DNA of 35,452 bases from Chloroflexota bacterium (GCA_025935415.1 JAICVI010000005.1:1-35452); one strand, 5' to 3'. Counted from the stretch's first letter, positions 16,901-24,410 are shown. The notes: generated from the sequence alone by a model not told the origin. Numbers and translations are program-made.

Positions 16901-17886
16901 TCCGGCAGCTTCCGGGCGATCGTCCCGACGCGTTCCCGGAGCTCCGCCGGCCCGCCCGACGGCACGAGGAACTCGGAGGCCGGGAGGAGGGCCACGCGCT
17001 CGACCTTGCCGGTCGTGCGCTGATCGGTCGGGTCGAATGCCCGCAGCGAGTCGACCTCGTCGCCGAACGACTCGATCCGGACGGGCAGCTCCGCCGAGGG
17101 CGGAAAGACGTCGACGATGCCGCCGCGGCGCGCGAACTCGCCGCGCCCCGCGACCTCCAGGACCGGCGTGTAGCCGAGGTCCAGCAGCTCGCGCAGCAGG
17201 GCCGACTGGGCGATCCGGGCACCGACTTCGAGCTCGACTGGCTGTTCGGGCAGGTCCGACGGCGCGAGGGTGTGCTGGATCAGTGCCTGGACGCTCGCCA
17301 CCAGGATCCGCGCGCGTCCGCTTCGCCAGGCGCTGAGCGCCGCGACGCGCGCCGCCGTCTCGTCGGCGACGAGCTCACTCCGCTCATAGGCGAGCGCGGT
17401 TCGGGGCTCCAGCACCGCCACGGCCGCCGGATCGCCGACCCACGCCGCCAGCTCCTCCGCGACCCGATCGCCGATCTCCGAATCGCGCGCCACCCAGACG
17501 ATCCGCTCGCCAGCCACCACCGCGAGCGCGGCCGCGAGATAGCTCTTCGCGCCGTGCGGCACGGAGGTCACGCCGGCATGCCGGCCGGCATTCGACGCGG
17601 GCGCCTCGCTGGGCCCGAGCCGCTCGCGCAGCGCCTGGAACCCACCCGTGCCCTCGAGCAGGCGAGGCAAGGCGGCGAGATTCGGGATCCGCCGTCCCGC
17701 GCCCTGCCGCTTCGGCGGGCTCGCGGCTTCGGCCAGTCGCGTCTGCGCGGCCTGATGTGCCTCGATCTCCGCCTCCGCGGAATCGAATGCTGGTCGCTCC
17801 GTCTCGACCTGGTTCGGCAGCGGATCGCTCGCAGCGAGCCGCCGCTCCCACCCGCGGCGTCCGCGCATCGGGGGGCTGCTGCTCAC
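13969..17886 (-). CDS. mfd: Transcription-repair coupling factor Mfd
   Basis: DNA translocase that removes RNA polymerase stalled at lesions and recruits UvrA. The product is 1305 aa, somewhat longer than the usual about 1150. Order: unusual N-terminal tail (1-85), degenerate UvrB-like domain with RGEFARRGGIVDVFPP (248-263), a low-complexity insertion (about 340-370), RNAP-interacting domain around GDLVVHIDHGIARYE (601-615), translocase with Walker A GDVGYGKTE (748-756), DEEQ (849-852), SATPIPRT (875-882) and GRVGR, then the C-terminal UvrA-binding region. Start is GTG 17886, overlapping the pth stop as GTGA. The stop overlaps the next gene by TGATG. Confidence 0.96.
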   Translation of the reverse strand: MSSSPPMRGRRGWERRLAASDPLPNQVETERPAFDSAEAEIEAHQAAQTRLAEAASPPKRQGAGRRIPNLAALPRLLEGTGGFQALRERLGPSEAPASNAGRHAGVTSVPHGAKSYLAAALAVVAGERIVWVARDSEIGDRVAEELAAWVGDPAAVAVLEPRTALAYERSELVADETAARVAALSAWRSGRARILVASVQALIQHTLAPSDLPEQPVELEVGARIAQSALLRELLDLGYTPVLEVAGRGEFARRGGIVDVFPPSAELPVRIESFGDEVDSLRAFDPTDQRTTGKVERVALLPASEFLVPSGGPAELRERVGTIARKLPERLAQDLERLAGAADPERAPVRGESRTRGASRDATETRAAAVGDAAEVWAALLAPSTALDHIDPATLLVLDEPGDIGEAATFLWRQADERRADLLGAGELPRDWPATLLGPRDWKRRLLAARTLELTWESEAGNAIAGGGKSSGDLFGWREPVLPPGRGGRIAEAVDRWLGEAGEGSDESRPRIVIASDQAPRLSELLDDGGHATGVTDSIVTPPPPGTVTVVDRSLNGGFAGGPDGLVFVTDRELFGNVRVRRPKAMRRVVPRDILERLTPGDLVVHIDHGIARYERMLRRSSGTGDERDFLELAFQGQDRIYVPVEQIGRISRYSGGESPHLSKLGGTEWLRTKQRVAKAVGDLAEELLALYAARADAPGHAYPGDSPWQAEMEAAFPYEETVDQARAAVEVKHDMEAVRPMDRLVVGDVGYGKTEIAIRAAFKATQDGKQVAVLVPTTVLAAQHHATFGSRFGPFPVKVALLSRYVSKTEQDRAVQGLADGSVDMVIGTHRLLSKDVRFKDLGLVVVDEEQRFGVAAKERLKQLKREVDVLTLSATPIPRTLNLALAGVRDMSVIETPPEDRLPIQTRVAEASAGLVRDAILRELDRGGQVFYVHNRVETIEAQAEQLRKLLPDARIVVGHGQMAEGHLESVMLKFAEGAADVLVCTTIIESGLDIPNANTIIIDRADTLGLAQLYQLRGRVGRSSRRAYAYLLYRRRERMSEDARKRLQAIFNASELGAGFQIALSDLEIRGAGNILGGEQSGHMAAVGFDLYSRLLAEAVEERKASRENRAPVLVPQQATIDLPLEAHLPDDYVPEEAQKLELYRRLARARTQGDVAAFRQEVTDRFGPMPLPVQRLAEVAELRLAAEAVGVASMSREEGNLVVRFGAGLSRATAMRLLTPGSLPGVRHADVTFASNQVRIRLPKDPLKAWSLTQAIVARLSTETAHVDPAVLSTMRPDRPEPSSRANPYGPSERPGFEDPI

Positions 17887-18602
17887 CTTGCGCCCTCGTC
17901 GGCAGCGTCGTCGTCGCGCTTCCGCGACAGTGCCCGGCGCCAGCCGGTCTTCGTTCGTCGGATCCCGTCGGGCCCCGGCGGCCCGTCGACCTCGCCGGCG
18001 GGCGCGAGCCGGTCCTCGTCCGCCGGGCGCAGCTCGAACGAGTTGAACCGGTTCGCGGCCTTGTTCGTGCCCTCGCGCGCCCAGGCCTCGACCGCATCCG
18101 CCGCGGCATCGAGGAGCTCGTCCAGCCGCTGCCGCTCCTCAGGCCCGAACGTCGTCAGGACGTGGTCGATGAACCGACCGCCAGGCGCGCCGATGCCGAC
18201 CCGCAGCCGGCTGAACGCCTCGGAGCCCATCTCGCCGATGATCGAGCGCAGCCCGTTGTGGCCGCCCGGGCCGCCGCCCTCGCGGAACCGCAGCTTGCCG
18301 AACGGCAGCGAGAAGTCGTCGACGACGACGAGCATCTCGGTGAGCGGAGCGCGCTCCCGCGCCAGCACCTTTCGAACGGCGATGCCCGACTCGTTCATGT
18401 AGGTCTGCGGCTTCACGAGCAGCAGGTCCGTTCCTCGGAACCGGCCGCCCACGACGCTGGACGCGTCCTTGCTCCGCCCGCGGCCGTCCCACCCGGCGCG
18501 ATCCGCGAGGCGGTCGAGGACCATCCAGCCGATGTTGTGGCGGGTCTGGCGATACTGCTCGCCGGGGTTTCCCAGCCCGACGACGATCTTGTTGATGCGC
18601 AC
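17883..18602 (-). CDS. pth: Peptidyl-tRNA hydrolase
   Basis: Releases peptides from peptidyl-tRNA that drop off the ribosome. The catalytic domain (about residues 1-190) has VGLGNPGEQYRQTRHNIGW with the catalytic His, the PQTYMNESG motif, and VVDDFSLPFGKLRFREGG with GGHNGLRSI. A GTG start at 18602 gives the canonical N-terminus. A further about 45 residues at the C-terminus are charged and Arg/Asp-rich, absent from most bacterial Pth proteins. Its stop overlaps the mfd start (GTGA), so it heads the long minus-strand block. Upstream is a 388-bp non-coding stretch. Confidence 0.94.
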   Translation of the reverse strand: MRINKIVVGLGNPGEQYRQTRHNIGWMVLDRLADRAGWDGRGRSKDASSVVGGRFRGTDLLLVKPQTYMNESGIAVRKVLARERAPLTEMLVVVDDFSLPFGKLRFREGGGPGGHNGLRSIIGEMGSEAFSRLRVGIGAPGGRFIDHVLTTFGPEERQRLDELLDAAADAVEAWAREGTNKAANRFNSFELRPADEDRLAPAGEVDGPPGPDGIRRTKTGWRRALSRKRDDDAADEGAR

Positions 18603-18990
18603 CTCCGGGTACCGATGCGGGCGGCGCAGACAGCACGAACGGCCCCGGGACACGTGTCCGGGGGCTCGAAGGAATGGTATCGCGACGCCGCGCGACGCCC
18701 CTCGGAGCTTTGTTCCTGCTGTGCTTGGCGCTCGTTGAAGCGGTGGGATCGCTGTCGGGGGGCTTTGGAGCTCGTGGAGGTCCTCGGTCTCGGCCGGCCT
18801 CGATGGGCGCGCCCGAGTTGTTCGCAACGGCAGCGGCCCCATCAGCGTCGTGTGGCACAGCGGGCCGGTATCGACGCACCGCGCTGCCCTGGCCGATTGC
18901 AAGACCGTTTCACAGCGATCCCAGTGCTCCGGGGGTGGTCAGCGGAGCCCGCAAGGGCCGGCACCTCGGCCGCCGCCGGAGACCGACGTC
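18603..18990. other. Gene-free stretch between ybeY and pth
   Basis: No convincing gene, tRNA or known riboswitch. It holds a near-perfect palindrome around GGACACGTGTCC (18643-18664), 38 bases before the pth start, and an 11-bp perfect inverted repeat GGGATCGCTGT (18745-18755) / ACAGCGATCCC (18912-18922) 156 bases apart. Open frames on both strands are of low quality and lack ribosome binding sites. It could hold a promoter and a structured leader for the pth-mfd block. Confidence 0.5.
18643..18664. promoter_or_regulatory. Near-perfect palindrome upstream of pth
   Basis: Imperfect 22-bp palindrome centred on CACGTG (arms CCCCG/CGGGG with one mismatched pair, core GGACACGTGTCC perfect). In RNA it would form a stable stem without a T-tract; as DNA it could be an operator. 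The distance to the pth start is 40 bases. Confidence 0.45.
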
Positions 18991-19563
18991 CTACGTGGCG
19001 TCCAGCAGCTTCCTCTCCAACGCGCGCATCTCGGCCTCCTCGGCGGGCTCGGCGTGGTCCCAGCCGCAGAGGTGCAGCGTGCCGTGGGTCACGAGCAGCC
19101 GGAGCTCGTCGGCTGGGGACCATCGAACGTCGTTCGTGTGACCGCCGCGGCCTTCAACCGCCTGCTCGATCGCCCGTTCGACGGAGATTGCGATGTCGCC
19201 AATGTGGGTCCGCGGCGACGATGGCGGCGCGTTCAGGTGCTGTGGGTCGCGCCTGCCACGAGCCTTCGGCCGCCCCCGTCGGAAGACATCCGGTTCGAGC
19301 ATTGGGAACGAGAGCACATCGGTGGGCCCGTCGTGGCCCATGTGCTCGCGGTTGAGCGCCGCGAGCTCCTCGTCGTCGGTGAGGACCACGGTGACGGCGC
19401 CGGGCGACGGCGCATCTGCCGCCTCGAGCGCGTGCGCCACCGCCCGTGCGATCTCGACCTGGGGCAACGGGAGAACCTCCGCTGCCGAGCGAACGACGTC
19501 GACCCGCCAGGGCCCGACATACACGCGAGGCCCGCCGCGCGGCACAGCCCTACTGACGCCCAC
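18991..19563 (-). CDS. ybeY: Endoribonuclease YbeY
   Basis: Metal-dependent RNase for 16S rRNA 3'-end maturation and ribosome quality control. The zinc signature HGTLHLCGWDH (His-x3-His-x5-His) is intact near the C-terminus, and LNREHMGHDGPTDVLSFPM is the conserved family segment. The start is uncertain: GTG 19563 overlaps the upstream GNAT gene by 14 bases, and internal GTGs at 19545 and 19524 give proteins nearer family length (about 177-184 aa). A short Arg-rich insertion (RRGRPKARGRRDPQH) sits between the core strands. It lies close to pgpH, as in many bacteria. Confidence 0.92.
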   Translation of the reverse strand: MGVSRAVPRGGPRVYVGPWRVDVVRSAAEVLPLPQVEIARAVAHALEAADAPSPGAVTVVLTDDEELAALNREHMGHDGPTDVLSFPMLEPDVFRRGRPKARGRRDPQHLNAPPSSPRTHIGDIAISVERAIEQAVEGRGGHTNDVRWSPADELRLLVTHGTLHLCGWDHAEPAEEAEMRALERKLLDAT

Positions 19564-20068
19564 TCGACGCCCATCGATTCTCGCCGGGCATCGGCTCAGT
19601 CCGCGTGAACCCGAGCTTCTCGAGCACCCGCTCGGACGCGCCGTTACCGGGAACCGTCCCCGCGACGACTTTGGTGACGCCGGGCTGCGCCAGGACCCAC
19701 CGCGTCAGCCCTCCGACAGCCTCGCTGGCGTAGCCGCGGCCCCGACGACTCGGCACGACGCTGTAGCCGATCTCCACGACGCCGTGGTCGTCGGGCGGGC
19801 CGTGGAAGCCGACGTCGCCGACCACGATGGGCGAGGCCTGTTCGACCATGGTCCAGATTCCGAACGGCGCGGCGCCAGGAGTCGAGACCGCCTGGCGAGC
19901 CAGGACGCCGCGGACGTCCGGCAGCGGCCAGGCGTCGTCGAGGACCGCCCCGATCAGATCCGCGCAGGCGGCTCGTTGCCCTGGCAAGAGCGCCGCGGCG
20001 GCCGGCGGCATCGGACGCAGCGTCAGCCGATCAGTCAGCACCTCAATGGCCTCGCCGTCCGTGACCAC
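19550..20068 (-). CDS. GNAT acetyltransferase, RimJ/RimL-like
   Basis: 172-aa single-domain acetyltransferase. Motifs: LTDRLTLRPMPP at the N-terminus as in RimJ/RimL proteins, IGYSVVPSRRGRGYASEAV for acetyl-CoA binding, and GNGASERVLEKLGF. Start is GTG 20068; the ribosome binding site is weak. It is inserted between pgpH and ybeY, two genes usually adjacent or separated by phoH-type genes. Its stop overlaps the most upstream ybeY start. Possible targets are ribosomal protein N-termini or small molecules; not decidable here. Confidence 0.85.
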   Translation of the reverse strand: MVTDGEAIEVLTDRLTLRPMPPAAAALLPGQRAACADLIGAVLDDAWPLPDVRGVLARQAVSTPGAAPFGIWTMVEQASPIVVGDVGFHGPPDDHGVVEIGYSVVPSRRGRGYASEAVGGLTRWVLAQPGVTKVVAGTVPGNGASERVLEKLGFTRTEPMPGENRWASSGRQ

Positions 20069-20121
20069 CGTCAGTCAGTGTTGGGAAATTTCACTTGAAA
20101 GCAGCGTTCACAGCAGGACTC

Positions 20122-20373
20122 CTAGCTGCGTCCCCATCGTCGATACGCGAGAACTCCAAGGCCAGCGGCGAGAACGATGACTCCGATTAGGCGGCTGAAG
20201 TCCGCCTTGGCTTCGCCCCAGACCCCGGGAGGAAACAGGGCGACGACCGCCAGCGCCAGCAGAAGGTACGGCGCCAGATGGCGGATCGCCGGATCGATCG
20301 AGTTGAATCTCGCGGGCTGAAGACGTCGGCGCGGCACTTCCGGAGTCACCGGCTCAGCGGGATCTTCGTTCAT
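20122..20373 (-). CDS. Small membrane protein, 83 aa
   Basis: Hydrophilic N-terminus of about 34 residues rich in Pro, Glu and Arg, then two hydrophobic segments (about residues 34-48 and 62-77) joined by a short loop (GVWGEAKADFSR), ending with a basic tail RRWGRS. No family recognised. It lies 24 bases after pgpH on the same strand, so it is probably co-transcribed. Confidence 0.65.
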   Translation of the reverse strand: MNEDPAEPVTPEVPRRRLQPARFNSIDPAIRHLAPYLLLALAVVALFPPGVWGEAKADFSRLIGVIVLAAGLGVLAYRRWGRS

Positions 20374-20397
20374 GCGGCTGGCTCAGTCAGCGGGATG

Positions 20398-22560
20398 TCA
20401 CGCGGGGGTACCGCCGCCTCCGGCGGCGCGGCGGGATTCGAGCTCCACGACCTTGTTCGTCGGGTAGGCGACGCGCTGGTGGTACATGCCGAGGAGCTGC
20501 GAGACGAAGGCTTCCTGCACGAGCCCGATGTCTCGCAGCGTCAGGTCGCACTCGTCGAACTGGCCGTCCTCCATCCGGTCATTGATGATCCGGGCGACCA
20601 TCGAGCGGATTGCCGGCTCGTCGCGCGATGACAGCGATCGAACGGACGCCTCGACCCCGTCCGCCAGCATCAACAGCGCGGCTTCGCGGGACTGTGGCTT
20701 CGGGCCGGCGTGGCGGTAGCGGCGGATGTCGACCGCGTCGGCGGCGCGCTTGCCGTCCTCGGTCTCGAGCCCGCCGTACGGCGCGGCAGCCTCTTCGCGG
20801 GCCTTCGCGTAGAAGTAGGCCATGACCGAGGTCCCGTGGTGCTGCGGGATGAACGCGATGAGCGTCTTCGGGAGCTTCGACTGGTAGGCCACGTCGATGC
20901 CGTCGGCGACGTGCTGCTTCAGGATCTGGGCCGACTCTTCGGGCTCGAGGACATCGTGGACGTTCTCGCCGCCGGACTGGTTCTCGATGAAGGCCATCGG
21001 GTTCGCGAGCTTGCCGACGTCGTGGTAGTACGCCGCGACGCGGGTGATCAACGGGTCCGCGCCGATCGCCTCGGCGGCCCGCTCGGCCAGGTTCCCGACC
21101 ATCAGCGAGTGGTGGTACGTGCCCGGCGTCTCGACCAGCAGGCGCCGCAGCAGCGGCTGCGACGGGTTCGCGAGCTCGAGATGGGGGGCCACGGGGAGCA
21201 GCCCGAACACGTTGCCGAGCACGGCGAACGAGCCGACTGCCGCCACGGAGGCGCCACCGGCTGACAGTCCCGCCGCACCGATCAGCTGCACCACGCCGGT
21301 GAGATCCCGCTCGCCGAGGAGCGAGAACGCGGTCACGACGACGGCCTGCACCACGAAGATCGCGGCGCCCGCCTGGATGAACGCCTGGAGCTTGTCGCCG
21401 CGACGGATCGCGAGGATGCCGGCCAGCCCGCCGAGAAGCGCATACGAGCCGAGCTCGAGGGACGGACCGTTCACCGCACCTGCCACGATGGCAACCACGG
21501 AGGTGACGACCACCGCGGTCTCGGCGTCGAGGAGCACGGCCACGAGCACGCCGACGGCCGCGATCGGGAGGATGAACGGCAGCGCTGCGCGGCCGGCCGT
21601 GAGCTGGAGCGCGAAGGTCGCGATGGTGATGAGCAACCAGAGCAGCAGGACCACGTTGTTCCGATGCCAGAAGGCGGGACGGAAGATCCGGAGCCACGAG
21701 ATGACCATCGCGACCAGGAGGCCGGACAGCAGGAACCAGCCACCGAGCGCGGCAACGTCCGGGCGGGTCGAGTCGAGCGCGAGGGCGTGGATCCGCGCGA
21801 GATCCGCCTCGGTCACCTTGGAGCCGTTCCGGACGATGACCTGACCCTGCAGGATCTGCTCGACCACGGGCTGGACGGCCGCCGCCTGCCGGTCACGCTC
21901 CTGGTCGGTCAGCGTCTGGCTGAACGAGCTGTTCGGCACGACGAGCGGGCTGATCAGCTCGGCGGCCAGCGTGCGCTCGTCGTCGCTGAGGCCGCCGGCC
22001 ATCTGGGCGGAGAGCCGCGCCTTGGCCTCGGCGGTCTCGGTGTCGCGAAGCTCGTTGCGCTCCGTGACGTCGAGCACGCGAGCCGCCTCCGTCCGCACGG
22101 CCGCCCAGCGTTCCGATTTGAGGCCCTCGAGGATTGCGCGAGCGCCGTCCGAGAGCTCCGGCAGGACGGTCTGGAGGAAGGCCTCCCGTTCCGCCTTGGT
22201 GGTCTCCGGCGCGAACGCGGTGTCGAGCGGCGTCACCCGGCGGCTGAAGGCGGCCAGCTGATCTGCCGCGATCGTGATGGCGCGCTCAGAGGTGTAGTCG
22301 TACTGCGGCAGGACCGCTTGCCGTGCCTGCTGGCGCGCCTCCTGCGTGAGGACGTCGTTGGTGTAGTTGAGGGCGCGCGGCGCGCGGATGTCGGTGGGCG
22401 CGAGCTCGCCGACCTTGAGGTCGATGCCGGGCGACAGGTCGAACCCGAGCGTGATCGTCATCACCGCGACCAGGGCCGCCGCGGCCGTGGCGATGCGCGC
22501 GAGCTCCCGGCGGCTCGGGAGGCGGAGCGGCTCTGGCGCGGCCTGCGCAGCGGTCGTCAT
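20398..22560 (-). CDS. pgpH: 7TMR-HD phosphohydrolase, PgpH-type (c-di-AMP phosphodiesterase)
   Basis: 720-aa membrane protein. TM1 at about 22-40, then an extracytoplasmic 7TMR-HDED domain (about 45-268), a group of about seven membrane segments (270-455) and a cytosolic HD domain. HD residues are visible: YHHS (482-485), YYHDVGK (511-517) and QHHGT (573-577), all needed for metal binding. Characterised relatives hydrolyse cyclic di-AMP to pApA. It begins 16 bases after yqeY and is followed by a small membrane protein. No diadenylate cyclase gene is in the window. Confidence 0.92.
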   Translation of the reverse strand: MTTAAQAAPEPLRLPSRRELARIATAAAALVAVMTITLGFDLSPGIDLKVGELAPTDIRAPRALNYTNDVLTQEARQQARQAVLPQYDYTSERAITIAADQLAAFSRRVTPLDTAFAPETTKAEREAFLQTVLPELSDGARAILEGLKSERWAAVRTEAARVLDVTERNELRDTETAEAKARLSAQMAGGLSDDERTLAAELISPLVVPNSSFSQTLTDQERDRQAAAVQPVVEQILQGQVIVRNGSKVTEADLARIHALALDSTRPDVAALGGWFLLSGLLVAMVISWLRIFRPAFWHRNNVVLLLWLLITIATFALQLTAGRAALPFILPIAAVGVLVAVLLDAETAVVVTSVVAIVAGAVNGPSLELGSYALLGGLAGILAIRRGDKLQAFIQAGAAIFVVQAVVVTAFSLLGERDLTGVVQLIGAAGLSAGGASVAAVGSFAVLGNVFGLLPVAPHLELANPSQPLLRRLLVETPGTYHHSLMVGNLAERAAEAIGADPLITRVAAYYHDVGKLANPMAFIENQSGGENVHDVLEPEESAQILKQHVADGIDVAYQSKLPKTLIAFIPQHHGTSVMAYFYAKAREEAAAPYGGLETEDGKRAADAVDIRRYRHAGPKPQSREAALLMLADGVEASVRSLSSRDEPAIRSMVARIINDRMEDGQFDECDLTLRDIGLVQEAFVSQLLGMYHQRVAYPTNKVVELESRRAAGGGGTPA

Positions 22561-22576
22561 CGATCCCTGGCCCTCG

Positions 22577-23044
22577 TCAGCCCGCGAGCTTCACGAGCGC
22601 CTGGCCGACCATCTGGCTCACCACGCGGCCGTCCGCTCGACCCCTGGTCTTCGGCGACAGCCAGCCCATGACCTTGCCCATGTCGCGCGGGCCGGCGGCA
22701 CCGGTGGTCGCGACCGCCTCGTCCACGAGAGCCGCGATCTCGTCCTCCGAGAGCTGCTCGGGGAGATACGCACCGAGGATCGCGATCTCCGACTCTTCCT
22801 TCGCCGCGAGATCCTCGCGGCCGCCCTTCCGGAAAGCCTCGACCGACTCGCGGCGCGTCTTCACCTCACGCACGATCAGCGCCGCCACCTCGTCATCCGT
22901 GAGCTCCCGGCGGTCGCGCTTCTCGGCGTTGTACAGCGCGCTCTCGGCCATTCGGAGGGTGTCGCGGCGCAGCACCTCGCCCGACCGCATGGCGGTCGTG
23001 ATGTCGGACTGGATTCGCTCTCGGAGAGACACCGGTATCGGCAC
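22577..23044 (-). CDS. GatB/YqeY domain protein
   Basis: 155-aa protein of the YqeY family, which resembles the C-terminal tRNA-binding helical domain of GatB. The sequence shows LRERIQSDITTAMRSGEV, AYLPEQLSEDEI and MGKVMGWLSPKTRGRADGRVVS, matching the family along its length. GTG 23044 is the likely start; GTG at 23032 is an alternative. It follows rpsU by 129 bases, a conserved neighbourhood (rpsU-yqeY) in many bacteria. Molecular role unresolved in general; a tRNA-linked function is inferred. Confidence 0.92.
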   Translation of the reverse strand: MPIPVSLRERIQSDITTAMRSGEVLRRDTLRMAESALYNAEKRDRRELTDDEVAALIVREVKTRRESVEAFRKGGREDLAAKEESEIAILGAYLPEQLSEDEIAALVDEAVATTGAAGPRDMGKVMGWLSPKTRGRADGRVVSQMVGQALVKLAG

Positions 23045-23147
23045 CTCGGGTGCGCGGGTCGCGGGCGAATCTCGCTCGCGTGTCGCTTGCCCGGGTTGTC
23101 GGTGGCGGTGGGCCGTCAGCTGCCTCGCGTGGCACGCGCGATGGTCA

Positions 23148-23169
23148 TCGGACGGTCCCGGCCGTCCGA
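23148..23169 (-). terminator. Hairpin directly after rpsU, possible attenuating terminator
   Basis: TCGGACGG and CCGTCCGA form a perfect 8-bp stem with a 6-base loop starting 4 bases beyond the rpsU stop. No T-tract. It may trim rpsU expression relative to yqeY or protect the 3' end. Confidence 0.45.
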
Positions 23170-23173
23170 CCGA

Positions 23174-23359
23174 TCAGCCCTGCGGCGTTCGTGCGTTCTT
23201 CTTGCGCTTCGCTTCCTTGCGCTTCCGCTTCACACTCGGCTTCTCGTAGTGCTCGCGACGGCGGGCCTCGGCGAGGATGCCGGACTGCTGGATCTTCTTG
23301 TTGAAGCGGCGGAGGGCGCTCTCGAACGTCTCGTTCTCACCCACTCGGACTTCTGCCAA
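23174..23359 (-). CDS. rpsU: Ribosomal protein bS21
   Basis: 61-aa small-subunit protein, with the typical sequence [20 protein letters not shown] followed by [17 protein letters not shown] and a Lys/Arg-rich tail. The TTG at 23359 fits the family N-terminus and has a full AGGAGGT Shine-Dalgarno (23370-23376, minus strand) 10 bases upstream. A GTG just upstream overlaps that SD and is less likely. It has its own promoter and a structured leader of about 95 bases. Confidence 0.95.
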   Translation of the reverse strand: MAEVRVGENETFESALRRFNKKIQQSGILAEARRREHYEKPSVKRKRKEAKRKKNARTPQG

Positions 23360-23436
23360 TCCGGGATTCACCTCCTCGGGCTCAGGTGTCTTGCTCTCGC
23401 ACCGGGCTCGTGGCCCAACGGCTCCGGGCTTGCCTC

Positions 23437-23461
23437 GCCGCCAGCTGGCGGCAGGGCCGCC
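23437..23461 (-). promoter_or_regulatory. rpsU leader: perfect 16-bp palindrome with a competing hairpin
   Basis: GCCGCCAGCTGGCGGC (23437-23452) is a perfect palindrome. GGCGG (23447-23451) can instead pair with CCGCC (23457-23461) around a 5-base loop. The two foldings exclude one another and lie between the predicted transcription start and the rpsU ribosome binding site, so autoregulation or attenuation is possible. Confidence 0.5.
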
Positions 23462-23463
23462 GG

Positions 23464-23492
23464 AGTGTGGCACAGGGTCCTGAGAGGGTCAA
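23464..23492 (-). promoter_or_regulatory. Predicted rpsU promoter
   Basis: On the minus strand: -35 TTGACC (23487-23492), 17-bp spacer, -10 CACACT (23464-23469). Start predicted near 23457. The -35 overlaps a small inverted repeat (23484-23500). Confidence 0.5.
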
Positions 23493-23500
23493 ACACCCTC
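23484..23500 (-). terminator. Small hairpin after hydrolase gene, overlapping rpsU -35
   Basis: GAGGGT (23484-23489) and ACCCTC (23495-23500) form a 6-bp stem with a 5-base loop, 20 bases beyond the hydrolase stop. No T-tract; it could be an operator over the rpsU -35 instead. Confidence 0.3.
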
Positions 23501-23519
23501 GCCGGGCGCGGACGGGACC

Positions 23520-24398
23520 TCAGCCGGCGGCCTCGCGCAGCTGGGCCACGACTTCGGGCCAGGGCAGGACGATGGAGCCGTGCCCGGCGTCCTGATAGAA
23601 CACGCCGCGGGCATTGGGGATGTTTGCCGCGAGCCACGCGCCCTGCACGGCCGGAACCAGCTTGTCCAGCGCGCCATGCCGCACCACCACGGGCACCCGG
23701 ATGTCAGCGACCCGAAAGCCCCAGTCACGTGCCTGCGCGAGGTTGTCGTCGAGGTAGCCGTAGTAACCGTGCGACACGGCACGGCGCATCCCGCGGACGA
23801 GGTCGGGCTGGACCTCCGCCACGATGTCGTTCGCGAGCCCGCGCGCGTCCGGTGGGCCGCCGATCCCGGCAAGGCGCTTGACGGTCATGCGGCGGAACAT
23901 CGGGATCGCTTCGGCGTACTCCGACTCGACCTCGGCAGCCTCGCGGGTCGCGAGGTCCTCCCACTCCTTCCGTTGCTCGGGGTTCCAGAACGTCTCCCAA
24001 GCGGAGCCACTCTCGCTCCGCGGCGCGATCCCGGCGAGCGTCGCGGCCGCCCGGACGCGGTCGGGGAGGAGGGCTGCACACGCAAGCGCGACCGGACCGC
24101 CCCCCGACCAGCCGATCGTGAAGAACCGCTCGTGGCCGAGGCGTTCGACGATCGCCGTGGAGATGGCGGCCTCGTCAGCCACCGATCGGCCGGGCAGACG
24201 AGTTGAGCCACCGTAGCCGCCCCGCGAGTAGGCGGCGACACGCATCCCGGCGGCCCCGGCCGCTCTCGCCAGGCCGGCGTGCGGGACGGCGGCAGCCGGC
24301 GTCCCGGCATGGAACAGGAGCAGGTCCCGCGCATCCTCCGGCCCGTCGACGACGTACTCGATCGACCCATCGCGCCACGGCATCCGGCGGTAGCCCAC
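23520..24398 (-). CDS. Alpha/beta hydrolase
   Basis: 292-aa alpha/beta-hydrolase. HAGTP forms the oxyanion region, the nucleophile elbow is GWSGGG (Ser in G-x-S-x-G), an Asp in HGALDKLVP is the expected acid, and His in DAGHGS closes the triad. A cap of about 80 residues lies between. Start GTG 24398 is preceded by TACCCT with 6-base spacing and no SD, a leaderless pattern; ATG 24383 is an alternative. It diverges from the acyl-CoA synthetase gene with 69 bases between. Substrate unknown (esters, lactones or epoxides are all possible). Confidence 0.88.
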   Translation of the reverse strand: MGYRRMPWRDGSIEYVVDGPEDARDLLLFHAGTPAAAVPHAGLARAAGAAGMRVAAYSRGGYGGSTRLPGRSVADEAAISTAIVERLGHERFFTIGWSGGGPVALACAALLPDRVRAAATLAGIAPRSESGSAWETFWNPEQRKEWEDLATREAAEVESEYAEAIPMFRRMTVKRLAGIGGPPDARGLANDIVAEVQPDLVRGMRRAVSHGYYGYLDDNLAQARDWGFRVADIRVPVVVRHGALDKLVPAVQGAWLAANIPNARGVFYQDAGHGSIVLPWPEVVAQLREAAG

Positions 24399-24404
24399 GG
24401 CGGG

Positions 24405-24410
24405 AGGGTA
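24405..24410 (-). promoter_or_regulatory. Possible -10 box of leaderless hydrolase transcript
   Basis: TACCCT on the minus strand, 6 bases before the GTG at 24398; no Shine-Dalgarno. Confidence 0.35.

Noticed and set aside
12892-18402. 1836-aa plus-strand open frame opposite VOC, mfd and pth
   Set aside because: A high-GC antisense shadow of well-supported genes, with no recognisable domain.
18603-18902. Upstream extension of pth as coding sequence
   Set aside because: The extra residues match no Pth N-terminus and have low-quality composition; GTG 18602 fits the family.
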